The translations under genes and the position numbers were made by a program. From a virus, in IMG/VR virus record IMGVR_UViG_3300005289_000008, positions 1 to 45,617 of that record: DNA of 45,617 nt; one strand, 5' to 3'. The notes below the pieces were generated by a model. It searched no databases. It had not been told where the DNA came from and saw only the letters and a list, made by a program, of their open reading frames with translations. The first letter of the stretch is position 1. Every line of letters begins with the position of its first letter. Below are positions 18,693 to 23,984 of this stretch, piece after piece.

Positions 18693-18693
18693 G

Positions 18694-19161
18694 TCAGTTC
18701 ACGGTGTGGTGGGGTGGGCGACCGGGGCCGCGCTTGGTCTTGAACTTGCCGTCTTTTGCCCCTTCCTTGGCACCCTGCAGCTGCTTTTCCTTCTTCCCCA
18801 CGTCGCCGATCTTGCCGTGTCGGTAGGGCAGGGCGAGCTTGGCCGCCTCGACTCGCACGCTATCCGGCGCGCCCTTGTTGTTCATCAGGTCTTCGAACAG
18901 GTCGAGCGGGGTGTCATACCGGGCCTTCAGGTACGACTTTCGTGGCTCGTCGGCGGCGTTTTCTGCAGCCGGGGTGTCACTTTTGCCGTTTCGCTTGAAC
19001 TTCGCGATCATTTTCTTGATGTCCGCGCGCGATTCAAGGCGACTGGCGGTCACTGCGGCACCTGCAGCCGCATATCCGGCCCCGATGGCCGCTTCCCGGG
19101 GTGGGACGCCAAAGGCCCGGGCCTGCGCATACGCTTCGTACTTTTCGCTGCTTTTCGACAT
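18694..19161 (-). CDS. terS: Terminase small subunit
   Basis: 155 residues from the ATG at 19161, which has AAGGTG six bases upstream; a GTG three codons earlier has no ribosome site. 'YEAYAQARAFGVPPREAAIGAGYA' is the helix-turn-helix region typical of small terminases that bind the packaging site. A charged linker follows, and the C-terminus carries a 'KRGPGRPP' segment like an AT-hook, which could bind the DNA minor groove. It pairs with the large subunit downstream. Between this gene and HNH lies a non-coding gap with 10-bp inverted repeats. Confidence 0.85.
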   Translation of the reverse strand: MSKSSEKYEAYAQARAFGVPPREAAIGAGYAAAGAAVTASRLESRADIKKMIAKFKRNGKSDTPAAENAADEPRKSYLKARYDTPLDLFEDLMNNKGAPDSVRVEAAKLALPYRHGKIGDVGKKEKQLQGAKEGAKDGKFKTKRGPGRPPHHTVN

Positions 19162-19299
19162 CAGTTTCACCTTATTGGCTAATCTCGCCAGGGTATATTT
19201 TCTGCAAATGGGGGAACGGCCGGTCTACGGGCAGAGCTTACCACGAACTTTCACCCCGCCCACCCCCGGTGGTCTTCCACTCCCTGGCGAGCGTTGGTA
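19162..19299. other. Non-coding gap with 10-bp inverted repeats; candidate packaging site
   Basis: CTCGCCAGGG at 19184..19193 is repeated in inverse orientation as CCCTGGCGAG at 19282..19291, with 88 bases between. The gap lies between the HNH endonuclease and the terminase small subunit, where cos sites are common in HNH-containing HK97-like phages. The interval includes GGCCGG and a C-rich run (19250..19268). I cannot identify a cut position, and I see no convincing sigma70 promoter here. Confidence 0.5.
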
Positions 19300-19626
19300 T
19301 CACCACCAATCACGATCAGCACGCAGCGCTGAATTCTCTTGCTGTTGCTTCCAACTATCGTGGCAAGGCTTGCACAGTGATTGCCAGTTCGATTGATCCC
19401 AGAACAACACCTGATCACCACGATGCGGCACGATGTGATCAACGACAGTAGCTGCCACATTCAGCGGTAGGCAGTTAACACAGAACGGATGTTCTTTCAG
19501 GTACGCAAGGCGCGCTTGCCGCCAGCGGTGATCGTAGCCACGTTCATTGGCGTTCTTTCGGCCCGGTTCTTTGAATCCCTGGCGCTTAGGCGTCTGAAAT
19601 TTATTTGGTATTTTTTGCAGTTTCAT
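19300..19626 (-). CDS. HNH endonuclease
   Basis: 108 residues from the ATG at 19626. 'CVNCLPL', 'VVDHIVPH' and 'NWQSLCKPCHDSW' give the paired zinc cysteines and the H-N-H core of small phage HNH nucleases. Such proteins next to terminase act with it in DNA cutting during packaging in HK97-like phages. In-frame sequence upstream to 19716 is across a promoter of the opposite strand and is not taken. No clear Shine-Dalgarno precedes the ATG; the start sits just beside the GTGAAACCCC element of the divergent plus-strand promoter. Confidence 0.88.
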   Translation of the reverse strand: MKLQKIPNKFQTPKRQGFKEPGRKNANERGYDHRWRQARLAYLKEHPFCVNCLPLNVAATVVDHIVPHRGDQVLFWDQSNWQSLCKPCHDSWKQQQENSALRADRDWW

Positions 19627-19627
19627 G

Positions 19628-19655
19628 TTGACTTCAGTGAAACCCCTAGTAGAAT
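19628..19655 (+). promoter_or_regulatory. Promoter 1 with GTGAAACCCC element in its spacer
   Basis: TTGACT (19628..19633), a 16-base spacer, then TAGAAT (19650..19655). The spacer contains TTCAGTGAAACCCC-type sequence. It drives the plus-strand gene at 19697 through a 35-40 base leader with a GAGGCCAAC ribosome region. Confidence 0.85.
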
Positions 19656-19696
19656 AGAACCCATACCAACCACCACCGCCCATCGAGGCCAACACC

Positions 19697-19957
19697 ATGC
19701 AAGCTATCATCACCAAGTATTACGGGCCGACCAACACCAAAGGCGCACGTATCGTCGCCAAGTGTAGCGCAGGCAGTATCAGCCACGGCTATCACAGCTT
19801 TGACGGCAATGTACGTCACGAACAGGATAGGCATCACCTTGTGGCCTGCATGTTGGCTGGTCGGATGGGCTGGAATACTGAGGCTTACGGCAAGATCGTA
19901 TCCGGGCAGTTGCCCAATGGCGACTATGCACATGTGTTCACTGAGGGGAAGCCGTGA
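19697..19957 (+). CDS. Conserved small phage protein, unknown function
   Basis: 86 residues starting MQAIITKYYGPTNTKGARIV. I recognise the opening (MQAI-TKY-GPTNTKG-R) as a family common in many phages of Gram-negative hosts, with no known role. It is the first gene after promoter 1. The leader carries GAGGCCAAC, also found before the gene at 20229. The stop overlaps the next ATG. Confidence 0.85.
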   Translation: MQAIITKYYGPTNTKGARIVAKCSAGSISHGYHSFDGNVRHEQDRHHLVACMLAGRMGWNTEAYGKIVSGQLPNGDYAHVFTEGKP

Positions 19958-20160
19958 TGACACGCACAGAACGTTCCCAGTTCCGGGCCTACTGCAAAGC
20001 TGAGGCCGAACGTTTCGAAGCAGCCAACCCACGTTTCGCCAAAATGATGCGCGAACGCGAAGCCAAACAGGCACGCGCCGCACGCCGGGTCAGGATCGGT
20101 ATCTACATCATCTCGGCAATCGTGATCATCAACACCGTGCAATTTTTCTTCAAATTTTAG
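19957..20160 (+). CDS. Small membrane protein, unknown
   Basis: 67 residues from the ATG at 19957, which has GAGGGG eight bases upstream and overlaps the previous TGA; a GTG one codon earlier is also in frame. The N-terminal two thirds are highly charged and helical (Arg/Glu/Lys/Ala). A single hydrophobic segment near the C-terminus (IGIYIISAIVIINTVQFFF) would anchor it in the inner membrane, with the charged part in the cytoplasm by the positive-inside rule. Function unknown. Confidence 0.75.
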   Translation: MTRTERSQFRAYCKAEAERFEAANPRFAKMMREREAKQARAARRVRIGIYIISAIVIINTVQFFFKF

Positions 20161-20188
20161 TTGCATTCGGTGAAACCCCTGCTAGAAT
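20161..20188 (+). promoter_or_regulatory. Promoter 2 with GTGAAACCCC element in its spacer
   Basis: TTGCAT (20161..20166), 16-base spacer containing TCGGTGAAACCCCTGC, then TAGAAT (20183..20188). It starts immediately after the stop of the upstream gene. Spacing, element and the following leader (CCATACCAACCA ... GAGGCCAAC) nearly duplicate promoter 1. Confidence 0.85.
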
Positions 20189-20228
20189 AGACCCATACCA
20201 ACCAGCCACCGCCAACGAGGCCAACGCA

Positions 20229-20420
20229 ATGAAGATCGCACAAATCCATCGCTCAGGCGCAAAGGTCGCCATAAGCCTGCCCAACGGTGAAACCGTCTAT
20301 CTGACTGCCGGTGACGCCACTCGCATTTCCAACGCACTGCGCGCCGCCGCTGTTGACGTTGAAAAGCGTAGTTTCATCAACTCCGAATTCAGCACCGTTG
20401 AAATTCCACTGAACAAGTAA
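20229..20420 (+). CDS. Small protein of unknown function
   Basis: 63 residues starting MKIAQIHRSGAKVAISLPNG, beta-rich in the first half, followed by a helix. It is the first gene after promoter 2, with GAGGCCAACGCA before the ATG. No motif recognised. The next 101 bases (20421..20521) are non-coding; apart from GC-rich inverted patches I see no promoter in them. Confidence 0.72.
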   Translation: MKIAQIHRSGAKVAISLPNGETVYLTAGDATRISNALRAAAVDVEKRSFINSEFSTVEIPLNK

Positions 20421-20521
20421 CCGACCGGGGACGCCCCAACATGCGGTTATTAAAGTTCGGGGGCCGCGCATCCTACACGCGGACACACAACCAATCGCCA
20501 ACGCCATATAGGGCCACCGCA

Positions 20522-21235
20522 ATGAAAACTTTCGCTGAATTCCTCGCTACCCGCGAACACCATGCAAACAACATCGCCACCGCTTACGGTCAGCCGTGGG
20601 ATGAACTGGGATGCGATAAGCCCGACTCGGGCGGTTACATGTACTGGGACCGCGACGAAGATCAAAACTATGTGATTCTTCAGCGCGAAGGCGAAGACGG
20701 CATCGAATACCATTTCGATTTTGAAAACAGCGACGAACTGCACTACACCCTAGAAGCGGCGGAAGCATCGCTGTATGCCAATGTCTACCACGATGCGCCC
20801 GAGTCGCGGCAGTTGTGGGAAATCCGTAGCACCTTCGGCGAATACGACGACGTTCTGCCCATCGTGCCGGGATTCGTTGATGACAGCTACAGCAACGACG
20901 CTTGCCCGAAACTGACGCTTCAGATTGGCGACTACATCTGCGACCTGTACTGCGACTATCGCAACTACGAATCCCGCGAAATGCCGGGCGGCCCTCAGTT
21001 CGCGCTGACTGTCGGCGACGAAGACCTGTACGAACGCGTGCACAAAGAATCGTTTGATGCGATCCCGGCAGGGCTGGCGCACAAGGTGCTGACCCTGATC
21101 ATGGCCGATTGGTGCCAGCGTCAGGGGCTGAAGCACGAAGACGCAGAAGAAATGATTCTTCGCGACGACCTGACCACCGCACAGCGCACTTTCATCAGCG
21201 ACCTTATCAACGCTTGGGAGTCGGCCGATGTCTAA
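20522..21235 (+). CDS. Acidic protein of unknown function
   Basis: 237 residues from the ATG at 20522 (MKTFAEFLATREHH). An in-frame upstream ATG at 20441 would add a basic stretch that reads through the intergenic leader and is less likely. It is rich in Asp, Glu, Tyr and Trp, with blocks such as 'YMYWDRDEDQNYVILQREGE'. No enzyme motif is visible. The strong negative charge would fit a DNA-mimic or protein-binding role, but that is speculation. The stop overlaps the next start. Confidence 0.75.
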   Translation: MKTFAEFLATREHHANNIATAYGQPWDELGCDKPDSGGYMYWDRDEDQNYVILQREGEDGIEYHFDFENSDELHYTLEAAEASLYANVYHDAPESRQLWEIRSTFGEYDDVLPIVPGFVDDSYSNDACPKLTLQIGDYICDLYCDYRNYESREMPGGPQFALTVGDEDLYERVHKESFDAIPAGLAHKVLTLIMADWCQRQGLKHEDAEEMILRDDLTTAQRTFISDLINAWESADV

Positions 21236-21503
21236 CACCCACGTCCGAAACTTCGAAGAAGCGTTGGTTTTCGCCCGCGAGTGCGACATTGATACGACAC
21301 GGTTGGAGGAAGACGCCGCCGTGATCGTGGGTGAATTCCTGATCGCCAATGCACTGGCTGTCCAGAACTACGACAAAGGTAGCGGCGAAGGTAGCGCCGC
21401 GTTCCGACTCGGGTTGCTGTTGACCGGGATGGAAAACGACTTTGGCGCGTTCGTGAGTCTGAGCGCGCACGCATACCGGGTCGGAAAGGAATACGCATGT
21501 TGA
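21228..21503 (+). CDS. Small protein of unknown function
   Basis: 91 residues starting MSNTHVRNFEEALVFAREC, predicted helical and soluble. It overlaps the genes on both sides by 7-8 bases, so it belongs to one translationally coupled string with them. Not recognised. Confidence 0.7.
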   Translation: MSNTHVRNFEEALVFARECDIDTTRLEEDAAVIVGEFLIANALAVQNYDKGSGEGSAAFRLGLLLTGMENDFGAFVSLSAHAYRVGKEYAC

Positions 21504-21667
21504 TACCCGCCCACGCATTGCCGCTGGCGCTTTCGCTGCTGGCTGAAATGAACGCTGTAGCGAACCCCACTGAAGACCAGCGCCGGTTTATCGGAACGCT
21601 GCGCAAGGCCGCTGGCATCGCCAGTAACAACGCCATCCACAAGTCGAAAAAGGAAGCCACCAAATGA
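21497..21667 (+). CDS. Very small protein of unknown function
   Basis: 56 residues, MLIPAHALPLALSLLAEMNA to the end KKEATK. AAGGAA lies eight bases before the ATG at 21497. The start is within the previous gene's last codons and the TGA at 21665 overlaps the next ATG at 21664. The N-terminal 20 residues are moderately hydrophobic, the C-terminus basic. Not recognised. Confidence 0.65.
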   Translation: MLIPAHALPLALSLLAEMNAVANPTEDQRRFIGTLRKAAGIASNNAIHKSKKEATK

Positions 21668-22209
21668 AGCTGTTCGGAATCTGTCACGCCCAGTCTGCCC
21701 GCAAGCATCGCCGCGCCGGTCATCAGGTACAGGAAAACGGAGACGGCCGGTTCAAGTGGCGGTTGCACCCCCGCACCGTCATTCGGATGGTGAACAGCGG
21801 CCAGCTGTCACCCAGCGTTGCGCGCAGGCTGTACCCCGACCAAAAATTGGTTGCTGCCCGGCATTCGCTGAGTGGGGTGAACCCCACCGCCATCATCGTT
21901 GATGAAACCCACGACGTGCTGAAGCTGTCCGGGCGCATGGTCGAAGTACCGGCCGGGGTGATCGTCGGCGAAATCCACACACCGCATCGCATCGAGATTC
22001 CTACCGAGCAAGGGATGGTCTGTATCAGTGTTGGGGACAGGTACTGGCCGAAGCGACGTAACCAGCACAGCAAGCCCTACCGGGTGTTGGGATTCATGGC
22101 TGGCACGTCGGATGTGATGTTCTGCCGCTGGGCTGAAGGCGAGCCAGTGAAGACCGATTCCATGCCGGTACAGCAGTTCCTGAGCGTCATCGGTAAGCAA
22201 ATCCTGTAG
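21664..22209 (+). CDS. Protein of unknown function, last gene of the plus-strand island
   Basis: 181 residues. A basic N-terminus (MKLFGICHAQSARKHRRAGH) precedes a mixed region with 'VDETHDVLKLSGRMVEVPAG'. The C-terminal part is beta-rich ('MVCISVGDRYWPKRRNQHSKPYRV'). No domain recognised. The stop TAG is part of the first copy of an 11-bp repeat that recurs four more times downstream. Confidence 0.72.
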   Translation: MKLFGICHAQSARKHRRAGHQVQENGDGRFKWRLHPRTVIRMVNSGQLSPSVARRLYPDQKLVAARHSLSGVNPTAIIVDETHDVLKLSGRMVEVPAGVIVGEIHTPHRIEIPTEQGMVCISVGDRYWPKRRNQHSKPYRVLGFMAGTSDVMFCRWAEGEPVKTDSMPVQQFLSVIGKQIL

Positions 22210-22302
22210 CAGAATGAAAAACGGCCCCGGAATCCTGTAGCGGAATCCGGGGCCGAATCGTGTAGCGGAATGAAATTGTGTAGGGGAATCCTGTAGCGGA
22301 AT
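22205..22302. repeat. Five direct copies of TGTAGCGGAAT at a convergent gene junction
   Basis: Copies start at 22205 (TGTAGCAGAAT), 22236, 22261, 22279 (TGTAGGGGAAT) and 22292, separated by 31, 25, 18 and 13 bases. The block fills the gap between the ends of a plus-strand gene and the minus-strand Rz1 gene. One copy is the loop of a terminator hairpin. Confidence 0.9.
22217..22255 (-). terminator. Terminator downstream of the lysis cassette
   Basis: CGGCCCCGGA (22222..22231) pairs perfectly with TCCGGGGCCG (22246..22255) around a 14-base loop. On the minus strand the stem is followed by a T-rich run (TTTTTC, 22221..22216), so it fits rho-independent termination after Rz1. On the plus strand there is no T-run. 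Confidence 0.8.
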
Positions 22303-22589
22303 CAGAACCAGCTGCCGCATTTCCTGGCGGTGTCCCCGTCGAACCACGCGCCGATGCACTCCACTTGGATCGCGCATCGGTCGAAGGCCGACTGCCTAGC
22401 GAGGCTGTTTCTCGCCAAGTCTTTCACGGTTGTCGATGGCACGATCTGCGGCATTTGGCACGGAGCCAGCAGGTTTGCCGGTGGCTTGACCTTTAGCACT
22501 TCCGTTCGCGCCACCGGGGGCGCAGGAGTTGTCGAGCACGCAGCCACCAGCAGGTAGAACGGTAGCCAGTAGAGCGCGGAAGGCCGCAT
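22302..22589 (-). CDS. Rz1-like outer-membrane spanin lipoprotein
   Basis: 95 residues. The signal region MRPSALYWLPFYLLVAAC ends in a lipobox (LVAAC), so Cys18 should be lipidated and anchored in the outer membrane. The proline-containing segment after it (STTPAPPVA) is usual for o-spanins. The gene starts inside the Rz gene in another frame and extends beyond its end. GGAG lies seven bases before the ATG. With Rz it fuses inner and outer membranes in the last step of lysis. It is longer than lambda Rz1 and contains four further cysteines in the C-terminal part. Confidence 0.9.
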   Translation of the reverse strand: MRPSALYWLPFYLLVAACSTTPAPPVARTEVLKVKPPANLLAPCQMPQIVPSTTVKDLARNSLARQSAFDRCAIQVECIGAWFDGDTARKCGSWF

Positions 22590-22887
22590 CGTTTTTCTCC
22601 AGCAGTTCGAGTTTGAGATTAACGCGGGCGTCCCTTTCCGCCAGGCTGTTCAAGTCTTTCGACAGCGATTGCAGCACCAGCGTATCGGATTCGCGAACGT
22701 TCTTCAGCGTTTCGATTGCGGTGGCTTGCGCCGTGTTAGCCTCGATCAGTTCTTTTTGCTTGGTGCGTTCGGTTTCGACTACCAGTTCCAGCTGTTGCGT
22801 GCGAATCCAAGACGCGACACCGAAACCGCCCATCACCAAAAACAGGACGATCAGAAAATACCCGATGTATCGCTTAATCGGATTCAT
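22396..22887 (-). CDS. Rz-like inner-membrane spanin
   Basis: 163 residues with an N-terminal signal-anchor (residues about 8-26, IGYFLIVLFLVMGGFGVASW) and a long coiled coil (about 30-110) that would span the periplasm. The C-terminal 55 residues are Gly/Ala/Asn-rich with two cysteines (CVLDNSC) that could form intermolecular disulfides. It overlaps the holin gene by 14 bases and contains the Rz1 start out of frame, the classic nested spanin arrangement of phages of Gram-negative bacteria. Confidence 0.9.
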   Translation of the reverse strand: MNPIKRYIGYFLIVLFLVMGGFGVASWIRTQQLELVVETERTKQKELIEANTAQATAIETLKNVRESDTLVLQSLSKDLNSLAERDARVNLKLELLEKNDAAFRALLATVLPAGGCVLDNSCAPGGANGSAKGQATGKPAGSVPNAADRAIDNRERLGEKQPR

Positions 22888-23200
22888 TCTTACTGACTCC
22901 TAGTTTTTTGAAGACCACCTTTTCCAAAACGTGAATGGTGGCAGTGGCCCCCAGCCATCCGAACACGCCGACGATAACGCCGGTCCATTGCAGCCCCAAG
23001 TTCAGGGCATCGCACATCAGAAACACCAGAATGCCGACGAACGCGGCCGCCGATCCCTCGATCAGCGCACGCCAGGGATTCGGCCGCCGTTCGCTTTGCA
23101 CTTCCCTGTAGATGTAGCCAATCATGCCGCCGATGCCGGAAAGTCCGGTGAAAGCGATGGCTTCCACCCATTTCCTGACTTCGGGATCGTTCCACTGCAT
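22874..23200 (-). CDS. Holin
   Basis: 108 residues with three candidate hydrophobic segments (about 15-30, 48-65 and 70-90) and a charged C-terminus ending KKLGVSKNESD. Its size, topology and place between endolysin and spanins indicate a holin that permeabilises the inner membrane at a set time. The ribosome site is in GGGGGTGATCC. The family name cannot be fixed by eye. Confidence 0.82.
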   Translation of the reverse strand: MQWNDPEVRKWVEAIAFTGLSGIGGMIGYIYREVQSERRPNPWRALIEGSAAAFVGILVFLMCDALNLGLQWTGVIVGVFGWLGATATIHVLEKVVFKKLGVSKNESD

Positions 23201-23215
23201 AGGATCACCCCCGGG

Positions 23216-23776
23216 TTAAGTTGGCGCGAGGATAGCACGCTCCGGGGTCAGCCCCTTCTGCCACTTGGCGTAGACCTTCTGGGCGGCTTCGGCCTTGGTG
23301 ATCTTGCCGTCGTTGTTGACATCCAGCCCGGCATTCTGTCGATACGCCGTGGTGCCACCCGAGAACAGCACCGAATCTTCCGGTTGACCGACGTACTTCG
23401 GCAGCAGGATCGCCATGTACATGTCGGACAGGGTATGCACTCGGTTGCGGTACGGTCGGAAGTATTTTTCAACGTAGTCCAGCTGTTGAACGGCGGTCAT
23501 CGCCGCCAGGGCAGCGGTCGTCGTTCCCAGATCGCGGGCGGTGGCTGGCATGAACTGGATCAGACCGGTAGCACCAGAACCGGCAGCGTTCTTGATCGAT
23601 GGGGAGAATGTCTCACCGCTTTCCCAAGCGATGCACCCCATCAGCCAACTGACATGATCAAAATCCCAGTTGAAATTTCCAGCCATCTGGTACATGCGGG
23701 ACATGAAATTTTGGGGAACTACACGCCCCCACGAAATTTTGCCAAAGCCAAGCGGTGCGGGACATTGTTCGATCAT
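23216..23776 (-). CDS. Endolysin, lysozyme-like, with EF-hand calcium loop
   Basis: 186 residues. 'AWESGETF' with Glu52 followed by 'GSGATGLIQFMPATA' is the active-site region of lysozyme/transglycosylase-like enzymes that cleave peptidoglycan glycan chains. Near the C-terminus residues 152-163 (DVNNDGKITKAE) form a canonical 12-residue EF-hand loop, suggesting calcium-dependent stability or activity. No signal peptide, so it needs the holin encoded just downstream. GGAG precedes the ATG. It lies right after the iteron/AT-rich region. Confidence 0.88.
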   Translation of the reverse strand: MIEQCPAPLGFGKISWGRVVPQNFMSRMYQMAGNFNWDFDHVSWLMGCIAWESGETFSPSIKNAAGSGATGLIQFMPATARDLGTTTAALAAMTAVQQLDYVEKYFRPYRNRVHTLSDMYMAILLPKYVGQPEDSVLFSGGTTAYRQNAGLDVNNDGKITKAEAAQKVYAKWQKGLTPERAILAPT

Positions 23777-23787
23777 CGTAGTTCTCC

Positions 23788-23982
23788 GGTTACGGGTTTG
23801 GGTTACAGGCGGAAAAGTCTGGGCCAGCAGTACAGCAAAAATAAAAAATTTAAAAACGCTCAGTCAAAAAGGGGTGTAACCTGTAACCTGTAACCTTTTT
23901 TAATAAATAATAAATAAAAAAATAAAGGGAATCAACAACTTAGCCCTTCTGGTCAAGGGTTACAGGTTGGGTTACAGGTTGG
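23788..23982. other. Iteron-flanked AT-rich region, candidate replication origin
   Basis: Between the endolysin and primase genes. GGTTACGGG/GGTTACAGG occur at 23788 and 23801; three tandem 7-mers TGTAACC at 23875..23895; two copies of GGTTACAGGTTG at 23958 and 23970. The middle group is inverted relative to the outer groups. Between them, 23896..23928 is almost pure A/T in an otherwise GC-rich genome. Clustered short repeats beside an AT-rich stretch next to the replicative primase-helicase gene is origin-like architecture. No origin activity can be shown here. Confidence 0.6.
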
Positions 23983-23984
23983 CC

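Noticed and set aside
19162-19170. GTG start for the small terminase at 19170
   Set aside because: No ribosome site upstream, whereas the ATG at 19161 has AAGGTG at the right distance.
19250-19268. C-rich run that on the minus strand has three G-runs, resembling a G-quadruplex
   Set aside because: Only three good G-runs are present, one short of a standard quadruplex.
20421-20521. A third promoter before the gene at 20522
   Set aside because: No acceptable -35/-10 pair and no GTGAAACCCC element; the gene is probably read from promoter 2.
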